Shown here: positions 35,965 to 44,781 of the stretch, in pieces | How the letters are laid out: every line of letters begins with the position of its first letter | Numbering within the stretch: position 1 is the first letter of the stretch | Origin: Psychroflexus torquis ATCC 700755 | Lineage (GTDB): Bacteria > Bacteroidota > Bacteroidia > Flavobacteriales > Flavobacteriaceae | DNA length: 64,000 bases | Assembly (NCBI RefSeq): GCF_000153485.2 | Contig: NC_018721.1 | Location: 3,038,001 to 3,102,000 of the forward strand | Reading direction: 5' to 3' | The notes under the pieces: model-generated | The model's input: the letters and a program-made list of their open reading frames with translations, nothing else | The model's database searches: none | Told to the model about the DNA's origin: nothing | Made by a program: the position numbers and the translations under genes

Positions 35965-37542
35965 TTATTTTCTTCTTCGGGTGACTCCGAAAAGCAAAAT
36001 AAATAAGGCTAAAAAGTTTGCGATACGTGGTATGTAATCCCCGTGTTTAACATAGAACGTTTGTCCTTCATAAAGGGGCAAATCGTAAGTCAGTGCTGTT
36101 TTTTCATTATAGATTGACTTTTTGATAATTTCACCGTCTTTATCTATAAATCCAGATACTCCAGTATTCGCACTTCGTGCCACAGCACGCCGCGTTTCAA
36201 TGGCTCTTAATCGTGTATAACTCCAGTGTTGTTGATGACCTTGAGTTTCTCCCCACCAGGCATCATTGGTTATGATGGCTAGGGCATTGGCGCCATTTTT
36301 TACATAACCATTCACAAACTCGCCATATACAGATTCATAACAAATAATGGGAGCAACACTATAGCCCGTATTCAGTTTAAAAACACTGCGTTTGGGTTGA
36401 GTGGTTTTCATAGCCACCGTGCCTCCAAGGTCTATCATAATATTACCAAGTATAGGTTTAAGGGTAGACTGATAAGGGAAATTTTCCACGCCCACAACTA
36501 GCTTGGATTTATGATAAAATTGAGTTTCAGAACCCATTTTTTCAAAGACAGCGCTGTTGTAATCGTTAAACCAAAGACCTTTTCTTAAAAAATTGCTTTG
36601 AGGAGATAAGTCAGTTTCTTTTTTTAGCAATTCATACATGGAAATGCCAAAAACCAAATTGAGTTGATCGTTTTTATCGAGTAAGAGTTTTGAAAACCTT
36701 TTAGCTTCGGAATAGGTATAGCTTGTAATTTCTGTGCCTTCAGCAAAGACCGTTTCTGGTGCGATAAGCAGCTGTGGGTTATCATTCAATAGAGGTTGGG
36801 TCAAGTCTACTAAATCTTTAGAAATCCCCTGATCATTTGTATTATACTTTTCAGTATAAGGATTTATATTGGGTTGAAGAACAATAGTTTCGATACTGTT
36901 GTCAACACTAGTATCGGGTTTTAAAAGAAGGCTAATACCTATAGGGATACCTATAAGCAATGCAAGTCTTATTCCACTTTTCACTATAATTTTTGAATCT
37001 TTATGTTGTAAATAAAGAATAAGCCCCTTTAAGATGATGAAATTACTGGCTAAAATCCAAAGGCTACCACCAAAAGTACCTGTATACTCATACCATTGTA
37101 TCAATGAGATATCATTAGCAAAGACATTTCCTAAATTCAACCAAGGCCACGAAAATTCCCAGCCCAAATGCAATTTCTCGAAACTGAGCCATAACACAAT
37201 AAAAAAGGAGGAAGCCGCTGTAAAAGCAACTCGTTTTGCGACAATATGATAAATTAAAAAGACAAGAGTCATCAATAAGGAGTTAGCAAGTATTGCGAAA
37301 ATACCTCCAAAGGGTGTTGAGTAGTAAAGCCAAAAGGTGGTAATACTATTCCACATGAGAAAACTTAAATACGCATGTCCAAAAACTTTGAGTTTTATTC
37401 TGTGAGTATGAGTTGTTCTAATGGTAAATTCAGCAAAAAGTAAAGGGACGAAACCAATAAAACTCAAGACACTCCATCCATTGGTTGGCCAGCTTAAGGC
37501 AAGGATTAAACCTGAGGCAACAGCTAAAAGAATAGTTTTCAA
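35965..37542 (-). CDS. lnt: Apolipoprotein N-acyltransferase
   Basis: A 525-residue inner-membrane enzyme. About six hydrophobic helices occupy residues 1-210, followed by a periplasmic nitrilase-like domain and a last helix before the basic tail TRRRK. The catalytic triad is visible as Glu263 (LIAPETVF), Lys347 (HKSKLVVGVE) and Cys401 (PIICYESVYGE). It transfers the third acyl chain to the N-terminal cysteine of lipoproteins in the periplasmic leaflet. In this genome the substrates would include the SusD proteins and other lipoproteins seen here. Length and motif order are normal. Confidence 0.94.
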   Translation of the reverse strand: MKTILLAVASGLILALSWPTNGWSVLSFIGFVPLLFAEFTIRTTHTHRIKLKVFGHAYLSFLMWNSITTFWLYYSTPFGGIFAILANSLLMTLVFLIYHIVAKRVAFTAASSFFIVLWLSFEKLHLGWEFSWPWLNLGNVFANDISLIQWYEYTGTFGGSLWILASNFIILKGLILYLQHKDSKIIVKSGIRLALLIGIPIGISLLLKPDTSVDNSIETIVLQPNINPYTEKYNTNDQGISKDLVDLTQPLLNDNPQLLIAPETVFAEGTEITSYTYSEAKRFSKLLLDKNDQLNLVFGISMYELLKKETDLSPQSNFLRKGLWFNDYNSAVFEKMGSETQFYHKSKLVVGVENFPYQSTLKPILGNIMIDLGGTVAMKTTQPKRSVFKLNTGYSVAPIICYESVYGEFVNGYVKNGANALAIITNDAWWGETQGHQQHWSYTRLRAIETRRAVARSANTGVSGFIDKDGEIIKKSIYNEKTALTYDLPLYEGQTFYVKHGDYIPRIANFLALFILLFGVTRRRK

Positions 37543-37608
37543 TATAATTTTTTTTTCAAATTTAGTTTAAAAATTAGGGTTTCAAAAAGAATTTAATCAA
37601 AACAAGAT

Positions 37609-37672
37609 ATGATACCAATTTAGCATCCAAATGTCGGATAAAATCAGTTTCTTTTTCACTTATTAATCGTCA
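37609..37672. repeat. 64-bp dispersed repeat, second copy
   Basis: This stretch (starting ATGATACCAATTTAG) matches the reverse complement of 33785-33848 at 61 of 64 positions. It is a solo right half of the inverted-repeat element found in the IS1595 pseudogene. Confidence 0.85.
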
Positions 37673-37691
37673 CATCAATGGAAGACACTCC

Positions 37692-37751
37692 AATGTTCTT
37701 ATCGGAGACATGAGTTTAATTGGTCCAAGACCAGAGCGGCCCGAGGTGGTA
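37692..37751 (+). pseudogene. Remnant of a bacterial sugar transferase gene
   Basis: The plus strand reads NVLIGDMSLIGPRPERPEVV without a start or upstream domain. DMSxxGPRPERPE is the diagnostic core motif of polyprenyl-phosphate sugar transferases (WcaJ/PglC type) that start exopolysaccharide or glycan synthesis. The homology begins just after a 64-bp dispersed repeat and runs into the 3' end of the convergent ABC ATPase gene, so only about 20 codons survive. It points to loss of a glycan gene at this junction. Confidence 0.75.
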
Positions 37752-38747
37752 TTATTCGTCGAAAGCTAACACGTCCTTGGAATTAAAACCAACTTTAATG
37801 GTTTTTCCCAGAACAGGCTCATTAGTGACTACCGTTAAATGCTCTCCGTTGTCTAACTTAAGGAGTAATTGAGAATGAGTGCCAAGAAAAGTTCTCTTTA
37901 AAATCTCAGCTTCAGAAACATAGTCACAATCCTTATTGACTGTAAGATTTTCATTTCTTATCGCATGGCAACAATCTTCTTTTAATGGACATTTAAAAGC
38001 AATTTGTAGCCCCTTATTAAGCTGAACGGTATTTCCAAATAGTGAAGCGACATAGATAGATTGTGGTTTTTTATACAATTCAGAAGCCTCGTCCTTTTGT
38101 ACCAATTTACCATTTTGTAAAATCAAAATCTCATCGGCAACAGCTAGCGCGTCCTGAGTATCATGTGTAACGAAAATTGCAGTGACCCCTGTTTTTTTAA
38201 TAATATTAAAAACCTCATTTCTTAAGCGGTACCTCATCATAGAGTCTAGATTGCTAAAGGGCTCGTCCAATATTAAAACAGAAGGCTTCGGCGCTAGGGC
38301 TCTAGCTAGGGCTACTCGCTGTTGTTGTCCTCCAGATAATTCATGTGGATAGCGCTTTTCATAGCCTTTTAGACCAACGAGTTCTAAGGTATCTAAAGCT
38401 CTTTCTTTCTTAGCTTTAGACGTTTTAATCCCATAAACAACATTTTCCAGAACTGAAAGATGTGGAAAAAGAGCATATTCCTGGAAGACCATACCTACAT
38501 CTCTCTTCTCTGGAGCTATGTTTTTCTTTATCGAGGCCACCAATTTATTTTCAATATGAATTTCACCAGAATCTAATTCTTCTAATCCTGCAATTAGTCG
38601 AATTAAGGTTGTTTTTCCACTCCCACTTTCACCAACAACTGCACAGATATCTCCTTTGTTGACAAAAAAGTTGACATTGTCCAAAGCTTTCACCTTTCCT
38701 TGATCGAAGGACTTAGTGAGGTTTTTTATGGTAAGAGTTGTTTGCAT
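37752..38747 (-). CDS. Ferric iron ABC transporter ATP-binding protein
   Basis: A 331-residue ABC ATPase of the spermidine/iron/sulfate importer class. Walker A GESGSGKTTL, the Q-loop MVFQEYALFPHLSV, signature LSGGQQQRVALARAL, Walker B SVLILDEPFSNLD and the H-loop FVTHDTQDAL are all present in the first 230 residues. The C-terminal about 90 residues form a regulatory TOBE-like domain with a cysteine-bearing stretch (FKCPLKEDCCHAI), which may sense iron; that is inference. It overlaps the permease gene by 35 bp and belongs to a three-gene FbpABC-type operon. Confidence 0.92.
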   Translation of the reverse strand: MQTTLTIKNLTKSFDQGKVKALDNVNFFVNKGDICAVVGESGSGKTTLIRLIAGLEELDSGEIHIENKLVASIKKNIAPEKRDVGMVFQEYALFPHLSVLENVVYGIKTSKAKKERALDTLELVGLKGYEKRYPHELSGGQQQRVALARALAPKPSVLILDEPFSNLDSMMRYRLRNEVFNIIKKTGVTAIFVTHDTQDALAVADEILILQNGKLVQKDEASELYKKPQSIYVASLFGNTVQLNKGLQIAFKCPLKEDCCHAIRNENLTVNKDCDYVSEAEILKRTFLGTHSQLLLKLDNGEHLTVVTNEPVLGKTIKVGFNSKDVLAFDE

Positions 38748-40368
38748 TCTTCAAAAGTAATTTATTTAAAAAAATAGCGGGGACCAAAGCCGTTAATATT
38801 ATTAAAAGAGATGGAAGAGCGGCAGATCTCACCATTTCATCGCTGGCATATTCAAAAGCTTTTACAGCTAGGGTATTTACATTATAAGGCTTCATTATGA
38901 GGGTTAAAGGCAGTTCTTTTAAGATATCTATAAATACTAAAATGAATGCACTGAGTAAACCCGCTCTTATAAGGGGGAATTCTATTTTAAAAAAAGTTCT
39001 AAAATTTCCTTTACCTAAAACTTTGGAAGAATCGGATAAGCTTTTATCAATTTTTAGACTTGAGGATTCTAGAGGTTGATAAGCAACAGCTAAGAATCTT
39101 ACCACGTAAGCGTATACCAAGGCGATAAGAGTCGCATTCAAGACTAGTTTTGACGTAATTCCTTGCTCAATAAGCCATTTATCTAAATAAATACTTGGAA
39201 TTAGGACACCGATAGCGATAATAGTTCCCGGTATGGCATACCCCATAACGCCCAGTTTCGATGTGGTTTTTAAAAAACCAATTTTATTCCATTTAGAGAA
39301 GAATAGGAGGAGGAGGGCGATCAAAACAGTCATCAAAGAAGTCAAGAAAGCGATACCGAAACTCTGTAAGGTTATTCCGATAAAATCGATACTCCATACC
39401 TTTGTAAAGGTCTGTGAAACCCAGAAAAGCAATTGTGTTACAGGAAGAAAAAAACCCATAAAAACTGGTAAAAGGCATATGAGGCTAAAGACTATTTGTT
39501 TTCTTTTTGTGGGTTTTATTCTTGAATTATGCTGTTGTTTTGAGGTTTTAGCCGAGGTGAACTTTATGTGTCGTCTTTGCCATTTTTCAAAAATGATGAG
39601 TCCAAAGACGATGACCAAAAGTATAGCTGATAAATAGATGGCTGTTTCTGGTTCTCCAAGAGAGAACCAAGATCTAAAAATACCTGTGGTAAACGTACTG
39701 ACTCCATAATAGCTTGCAGCTCCATAATCATTTAAAACTTCCATTAATACTAAAACCAATCCAGCAATAATGGCAGGGCGAGCTAAGGGAAGAATTAATT
39801 TAAAAAATGATTTAAATTCAGTGATCCCCAGCATTCTTGAGGCTTCAAGTAAATTAGTTGCTTGTGCTAAGAAAAAAGTTCTGCTACTTACGTAGACATA
39901 AGGAAATAAAGATATACTTAAAACAAAGGACAAGCCATATATGTTCATGAAATCAATACTGAAGTTTTCAATACCCAATAGTTCAATTGCAGAAGAAAAT
40001 AGTCCAGAATAACCAAATATTCCAGCATAAGAGTAAGCCATTATATAAGCTGGTATGGAAAGTGGTAATATTAATAGCCATTCTAATTGTTTTCTAAATG
40101 GAAATTCAAACCTAGAGACCAACCAAGCAGTTGTTACCCCAAAAACGATAACGAATACAGAGCATAAAAGGGAAAGTACAAATGAGTTTACTAGATAATC
40201 TACAAGGACATAATTTACAATATGTGCCCAGCTCTCTCCTGGTCCATCAAAAAGTTTAAAGATGACCGTTAATATGGGAATAGCTACCGCAGCAACTATC
40301 AAAACCAAGAAAAGAGACCATTTATTAAGGTCTCTTTTAAATTTATAAAATCTGTCAGTTATCTTCAA
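38713..40368 (-). CDS. Ferric iron ABC transporter permease (fused, FbpB type)
   Basis: A 551-residue inner-membrane permease with about twelve hydrophobic helices arranged as two binding-protein-dependent transport modules, each carrying an EAA-like loop (EASRMLGITEFKSFFKLILPLARPAI near 180-205 and DSSKVLGKGNFRTFFKIEFPLIRAGL near 455-480). Such two-module permeases are typical of Fe(III) importers of the Fbp/Sfu/Fut class. The gene lies 7 bp after the binding-protein gene and overlaps the ATPase gene by 35 bp, so the three are translated together. Iron specificity rests on family resemblance and on the partner binding protein. Confidence 0.92.
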   Translation of the reverse strand: MKITDRFYKFKRDLNKWSLFLVLIVAAVAIPILTVIFKLFDGPGESWAHIVNYVLVDYLVNSFVLSLLCSVFVIVFGVTTAWLVSRFEFPFRKQLEWLLILPLSIPAYIMAYSYAGIFGYSGLFSSAIELLGIENFSIDFMNIYGLSFVLSISLFPYVYVSSRTFFLAQATNLLEASRMLGITEFKSFFKLILPLARPAIIAGLVLVLMEVLNDYGAASYYGVSTFTTGIFRSWFSLGEPETAIYLSAILLVIVFGLIIFEKWQRRHIKFTSAKTSKQQHNSRIKPTKRKQIVFSLICLLPVFMGFFLPVTQLLFWVSQTFTKVWSIDFIGITLQSFGIAFLTSLMTVLIALLLLFFSKWNKIGFLKTTSKLGVMGYAIPGTIIAIGVLIPSIYLDKWLIEQGITSKLVLNATLIALVYAYVVRFLAVAYQPLESSSLKIDKSLSDSSKVLGKGNFRTFFKIEFPLIRAGLLSAFILVFIDILKELPLTLIMKPYNVNTLAVKAFEYASDEMVRSAALPSLLIILTALVPAIFLNKLLLKNANNSYHKKPH

Positions 40369-40375
40369 GGGCTAC

Positions 40376-41404
40376 TTATTTCCAACCTACTTTATCAAAT
40401 ATAATGACAGCGTCTTTATTATTTTCTCCCAATTCATTCAATTGAAGAGTATCTTCTTTGAAACTTCCCCAGTTTTTAAGAATTTTTGCGGGTTCAACAT
40501 TTCTATTGATAGGGTATTCATAATTTGATCCTGCGAATATTTTTTGAGCTTCTTCCTGTAGAAGGAACTCTATAAATTTTATTGCATTTTCTTTATGAGG
40601 AGCATACTTAGCAACACCAATACCACTTACATTAACATGAGTTCCTGATGTATCTTGGTTAGGAAAAAATATGCCTACACTATTTCCAGCCTCTAGCTCA
40701 CTCTCATCTTCAGAGTTTAATAATTTTCCTATATAGTAGGTATTTACTATGGCAAGGTCTCCTTCATTATTAGCCACGGCCTTCACTTGATCTCTGTCAT
40801 TCCCTTTTGGAGATCTAGCCATATTTTCAACTAAACCATTAGCCCACTCTTCAGCAAAATCTTTACTTTGGTTCGATATTAGAGAGGCTAAAAGGGATTG
40901 ATTATAAATGTTAGAAGAACTTCTCACCAAAATTTTATTTTTCCACTTTTCAGATGTTAAATCTTCGTAAGTTGATAAATCATTTGGATCGACTCTGTCT
41001 TTGGAATATACTATCACTCTTGCTCTTTTGGTAAGACCAACCCATTGTTTATCTGTATCTCTCAAGTTGGCTGGGACGATAGAATCAATAAGTGAATTTG
41101 AAATAGGTTGAAGTAAACCTTCAGACTTAGCTCTGTACAATCTTCCAGCATCTACAGTAATAAGAACATCTGCAGGAGACTGTTTCCCTTCCAATTTCAT
41201 TTTTTGGATAAGTTCATCTGCACTTGCGTTGACTACATTTAATTTAATGTCATTTTGCTTTTCAAAAAGTTTAAAAAGCGCTTGATCCGATTCATAATGT
41301 CTGTGTGTATAAACGGTAAGTTCTTCAACTTTCTCTTCTTTTGGTTCTGATTTACAACCTAAAACAAAAGCTACCATAATTATCGCATAAAAATAATTCT
41401 TCAT
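40376..41404 (-). CDS. Fe(III) ABC transporter substrate-binding lipoprotein
   Basis: A 342-residue periplasmic binding protein. Residues 1-17 form a lipoprotein signal peptide with lipobox VLGC (Cys17). The mature part starts with ELTVYTHRHYESDQALF, a hallmark of the FbpA/FutA ferric-binding class, and contains the paired tyrosines of NTYYIGKLL that coordinate Fe(III). It would deliver iron to the permease encoded 7 bp downstream. It opens the operon; a clear Fur box was not recognised upstream. Length is normal for the family. Confidence 0.92.
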   Translation of the reverse strand: MKNYFYAIIMVAFVLGCKSEPKEEKVEELTVYTHRHYESDQALFKLFEKQNDIKLNVVNASADELIQKMKLEGKQSPADVLITVDAGRLYRAKSEGLLQPISNSLIDSIVPANLRDTDKQWVGLTKRARVIVYSKDRVDPNDLSTYEDLTSEKWKNKILVRSSSNIYNQSLLASLISNQSKDFAEEWANGLVENMARSPKGNDRDQVKAVANNEGDLAIVNTYYIGKLLNSEDESELEAGNSVGIFFPNQDTSGTHVNVSGIGVAKYAPHKENAIKFIEFLLQEEAQKIFAGSNYEYPINRNVEPAKILKNWGSFKEDTLQLNELGENNKDAVIIFDKVGWK

Positions 41405-41476
41405 ATCTCTTTTTTTACAAATTTAGATATCTATATTTATTTAGACTCATTATTAATAAAAAATTTGATAAAAAAA

Positions 41477-41500
41477 ATGGTCTCTTGGGATAGAGACCAT
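41477..41500 (-). terminator. Rho-independent terminator of rpsT
   Basis: A 9-bp stem (ATGGTCTCT at 41477-41485 with 41492-41500) around a 6-base loop is followed on the minus strand by a run of eight T. It lies 22 bp after the rpsT stop. Confidence 0.88.
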
Positions 41501-41521
41501 CAAACTTTTTGACAACAATTA

Positions 41522-41773
41522 CTACATTGCAGTAACATGTTTGGTTAACTGCGATTTTAAATTGGATGCTTTATTATTGTGAATAATATTCTTTTTAGCC
41601 AATTTGTCAATCATAGACATGATTTGTGGAAGACTTTTGGTCGCCTCAGATTTATCTTCTGTAGATTTCAATCTTTTGATAGCATTACGAGCTGTTTTGT
41701 GTTGATAGCGATTTCTTAGTCGCTTAGCGTCGTTGCTTCTTATTCTTTTTAATGCTGATTTATGATTAGCCAT
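41522..41773 (-). CDS. rpsT: 30S ribosomal protein S20
   Basis: An 83-residue, strongly basic, helical protein. The N-terminus MANHKSALKRIRSNDAKRLRNRYQ and the C-terminal KKNIIHNNKASNLKSQLTKHV match bacterial S20, which binds 16S rRNA early in 30S assembly. It is a single-gene unit: two tRNA-Glu genes lie upstream on the same strand and a terminator follows. Size and composition are standard. Confidence 0.96.
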   Translation of the reverse strand: MANHKSALKRIRSNDAKRLRNRYQHKTARNAIKRLKSTEDKSEATKSLPQIMSMIDKLAKKNIIHNNKASNLKSQLTKHVTAM

Positions 41774-41798
41774 AATTTTAAATATAAAATTTTAATAG

Positions 41799-41870
41799 TA
41801 GTCCGTAGGGGAATCGAACCCCTGTTACCAGGATGAAAACCTGGCGTCCTAACCCCTAGACGAACGGACC
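41799..41870 (-). tRNA. tRNA-Glu (UUC), copy 2
   Basis: On the minus strand a full cloverleaf of 72 nt can be folded: acceptor GGTCCGT with ACGGACT, anticodon arm CCAGG-TTTTCAT-CCTGG giving anticodon TTC, and T arm ending GGTTCGATTCC. No CCA is encoded. The sequence is identical to the copy at 41902-41973. Confidence 0.95.
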
Positions 41871-41901
41871 GCGTTAATAATGATTAATGAACTTATGTTA
41901 G

Positions 41902-41973
41902 TAGTCCGTAGGGGAATCGAACCCCTGTTACCAGGATGAAAACCTGGCGTCCTAACCCCTAGACGAACGGACC
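41902..41973 (-). tRNA. tRNA-Glu (UUC), copy 1
   Basis: Same 72-nt sequence and fold as the downstream copy, anticodon TTC. The two copies are 31 bp apart and probably cotranscribed ahead of rpsT. The flanking bases just 3' of both (AC before the spacer) are also shared, as expected from tandem duplication. Confidence 0.95.
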
Positions 41974-42034
41974 TTAATTTAGCGAGTGCAAAAATAACTA
42001 ATTATTTAAATTGAACAAATATTTTTCCTGAAAA

Positions 42035-43513
42035 TTAATAAGCTTTTGCAAATAAAACGCGTTGCTTAGATTCTTTTCCTGAAAACACACACTTTCCAGT
42101 CTCTTTTGTTTGCTCTAGAGGGATACATCTAATGGTGGCTTTAGTTAGCCCTTTAATCTTCTCTTCGGTCTCCGAAGTCCCGTCCCAATGGGCAAAGAGG
42201 AAGCCTCCTTTGGAATTTAAAACATCTTTAAACTCTTCAAAAGTATCTACTTTAGTGATATGATCGTCTCTAAAAGCCTCAGCTTTAATAAATAAATCGT
42301 GTTGAATATCTTTCAAAAGATTTTCTATAACCACTGTTAAACCTTCCTGATTTTCAAAAGTTTTGGATAATGTATCTCTTCTGGCCAGTTCTACAGTTCC
42401 TTTTTCTAAATCTTTAGGTCCAATAGCTATTCTTAACGGAATACCTTTTAATTCATATTCAGCAAACTTCCAACCTGGTTTATGCGTCGTTCTGTTATCA
42501 AATTTCACTCGAACTCCTTTTGACTTAAGATCATTTGCTATGAGATTTGCCTTTTCGCTAACGAGTTCTAATTGCTCTTCATTTTTGAAAATAGGGACAA
42601 TAACGACTTGGATAGGTGCTAAGTTGGGAGGTAACACCAGCCCGTTATCATCGGAGTGGGTCATGACCAAAGCCCCCATAAGTCGTGTTGAAACTCCCCA
42701 GCTTGTTGCCCATACATATTCTTGTTTGCCTTGATCTGAAGTGAATTTCACATTAAAAGCTTTTGCGAAATTTTCACCTAGAAAGTGAGAAGTTCCTGCT
42801 TGTAAAGCTTTTCCATCTTGCATTAAGGCTTCTATACAATACGTTTCTTCAGCACCGGCAAATTTTTCGCTTTCAGATTTTATCCCCTGTATGACTGGTA
42901 TCGCCATAAATTTTTCAACAAAATTCGCGTAAAGAGTATTGATGAGTTCTGCTTCTTCAACCGCTTCTGTTTTGGTAGCATGAGCTGTATGACCTTCTTG
43001 CCATAGAAACTCTGTCGTTCTTAAAAATAGACGAGTTCTCATTTCCCATCTTACAACATTAGCCCATTGATTTATTTTTAAAGGTAAATCTCTGTAAGAT
43101 TGTATCCAGCCCTTAAATGTATTCCAAATAACGGCCTCAGAAGTCGGCCTCACCACTAACTCTTCATCTAGTTTAGCTTCTGGATCTACTCTTAATTTTC
43201 CAGGACGATCTGGGTCACTTTGCAATCTATAATGGGTCACGACTGCACATTCTTTGGCAAAACCTTCAGCATTTTTTTCTTCAGCTTCAAATAAAGATTT
43301 TGGGACGAATAGAGGGAAGTATGCATTCTCGTGACCAGTATCTTTAAACTTAGAGTCCAATTCAGCTTGTATTTTTTCCCATATGGCATATCCGTATGGT
43401 TTTATCGTCATGCAACCTCTCACAGCAGAATTTTCTGCGAGATCAGCTTTTACCACCAATTCATTATACCATTTAGAATAATCTTCTTCTCTTCGTGTTA
43501 GGCTCTTTCCCAT
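42035..43513 (-). CDS. proS: Prolyl-tRNA synthetase (archaeal/eukaryote-like short type)
   Basis: A 492-residue class II synthetase without the bacterial editing insertion. Class II motif 2 is visible as [35 protein letters not shown] lies in motif 1 territory, and motif 3 is in [25 protein letters not shown]. An anticodon-binding domain follows (about 285-390), then the C-terminal zinc-like domain specific to this type, ending VLFAKAY. It charges tRNA-Pro in the cytoplasm. This ProRS type is normal in Bacteroidota. It is a separate unit upstream of the tRNA-Glu genes. Confidence 0.95.
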   Translation of the reverse strand: MGKSLTRREEDYSKWYNELVVKADLAENSAVRGCMTIKPYGYAIWEKIQAELDSKFKDTGHENAYFPLFVPKSLFEAEEKNAEGFAKECAVVTHYRLQSDPDRPGKLRVDPEAKLDEELVVRPTSEAVIWNTFKGWIQSYRDLPLKINQWANVVRWEMRTRLFLRTTEFLWQEGHTAHATKTEAVEEAELINTLYANFVEKFMAIPVIQGIKSESEKFAGAEETYCIEALMQDGKALQAGTSHFLGENFAKAFNVKFTSDQGKQEYVWATSWGVSTRLMGALVMTHSDDNGLVLPPNLAPIQVVIVPIFKNEEQLELVSEKANLIANDLKSKGVRVKFDNRTTHKPGWKFAEYELKGIPLRIAIGPKDLEKGTVELARRDTLSKTFENQEGLTVVIENLLKDIQHDLFIKAEAFRDDHITKVDTFEEFKDVLNSKGGFLFAHWDGTSETEEKIKGLTKATIRCIPLEQTKETGKCVFSGKESKQRVLFAKAY

Positions 43514-43578
43514 TTTATTTCATTTGGCACAAATGTTGCACCCGTGTTAATAGTTATACTAGTTAGCGCAAAACTAAC

Positions 43579-43586
43579 TAAATTTG
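43579..43586 (+). promoter_or_regulatory. -7 promoter element of the Gly/Ser-rich lipoprotein gene
   Basis: TAAATTTG matches TAnnTTTG and lies 28 bp before the ATG at 43615. Confidence 0.5.
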
Positions 43587-43614
43587 ATAATAGTAATTAC
43601 AAAAACCACAAGTT

Positions 43615-44760
43615 ATGATACAATCAAGCAAAATTTTTAGCCCATTTTTATTAGGAATGCTATCTGTGGTTTTCTTGACTTCGTGTTCGTCTTACAGAAA
43701 TGTAAATTCTACTAGTGATGGAATTTATGGACCTAGCGTCCCTTCTGAGACTAGAAGGTCAGTCTCTAACGAGAATTTACAACAAAGAAGAGTTGACCCA
43801 TCAAATGTTACTCAAAAAACATCTGATACCTATTCAAAATTTTTTTCTGATCAAGGTCAGATGATATCTGAAGCGAGAAACTCCAACAATGAAGTTTTTA
43901 CAGACATAGATAATTATTCCTCAGATACCATAACTTACCCTAAGGAAGAGCGATATTATGAAGAGCCTATTTATAACGAAAATAATGCAGGTTGGGGAAC
44001 CAATCCTTCATCTGTAACTATAAATTACATCGACAACGGATTTAATGGAATGGGTATGGGAGGTTTTGGTTTTGGAAACCCTTTCTTCGGAGGAGGATGG
44101 GGAGGATTCGGTGGAGGATTTGGTGGATTTGGAGGAGGGTTTTACGGCCCAGGTTTTGGCTTTGGTAATCCTTTCTTTGGTGGATTCGGAGGGTTTGGAG
44201 GAGGATTTTACGGTCCAGGCTTTGGCTTTGGTAACCCTTTTTTTGGTGGTTTTGGAGGCTTTTATGGTAGAAACTATGGCTATGCCAACTCTTATAGAGG
44301 TAACTCAAGATCGCGGAACTTATCTAGAAGTGATTATGCTAACAACAGATCTAATATATCTCGAGCAAATTCAAGTAGATCGAGATCTAATGTGACTAGA
44401 GCATCGTCTAACAGGTCTAACGTAGGCAGGACTTCTAGATCTAATTCTTCTAGATATTCTAACAGAGTGAACAACCCTAGAAATGTAGGGGCTAGAAGCT
44501 CTTCCAATTATTCTAGAGTTGGAATCCGAAACTCAAATAATGTGAATGCAGGACGAAGCTCTACGTATAGGAACTCATCTTCTAGAGCTACATCGAATAG
44601 AGGTGTAAGATCCTCAGGAAATTCTTCACGAAGTTCTGGAGTAAATAGAAGCTCGGGTTCATCTAGAAGTTCTGGTATGAGAAGCTCTGGTTCATCCAGA
44701 AGTTCTGGAGGCAGAAGTAGTGGGGGCAGAAGCTCTGGTGGTCGAGGTGGAAGAAGATAA
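43615..44760 (+). CDS. Repetitive Gly/Phe- and Ser/Arg-rich lipoprotein
   Basis: A 381-residue protein with a lipoprotein signal (lipobox LTSC, Cys24). Residues about 25-140 are ordinary and polar. Residues about 145-220 are built from GGF/GFG units with an internal 22-residue tandem duplication around GFYGPGFGFGNPFFGG (66-bp period, 44141 and 44207). Residues 225-381 are almost only Ser, Arg, Asn and Gly, ending in SSG repeats and GGRGGRR. No domain is recognised. Such low-complexity basic tails suggest binding to an anionic polymer or surface matrix, which is inference. An OmpP1-like gene follows 21 bp downstream, probably in the same transcript. Confidence 0.8.
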   Translation: MIQSSKIFSPFLLGMLSVVFLTSCSSYRNVNSTSDGIYGPSVPSETRRSVSNENLQQRRVDPSNVTQKTSDTYSKFFSDQGQMISEARNSNNEVFTDIDNYSSDTITYPKEERYYEEPIYNENNAGWGTNPSSVTINYIDNGFNGMGMGGFGFGNPFFGGGWGGFGGGFGGFGGGFYGPGFGFGNPFFGGFGGFGGGFYGPGFGFGNPFFGGFGGFYGRNYGYANSYRGNSRSRNLSRSDYANNRSNISRANSSRSRSNVTRASSNRSNVGRTSRSNSSRYSNRVNNPRNVGARSSSNYSRVGIRNSNNVNAGRSSTYRNSSSRATSNRGVRSSGNSSRSSGVNRSSGSSRSSGMRSSGSSRSSGGRSSGGRSSGGRGGRR

Positions 44761-44781
44761 TGTGAAATTCAAAAACAATTA

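Noticed and set aside
44042..44395. Long open frames on both strands inside the Gly-rich gene
   Set aside because: They arise from the repetitive GGA/TTT composition in alternative frames and have no signal peptide or known domain.
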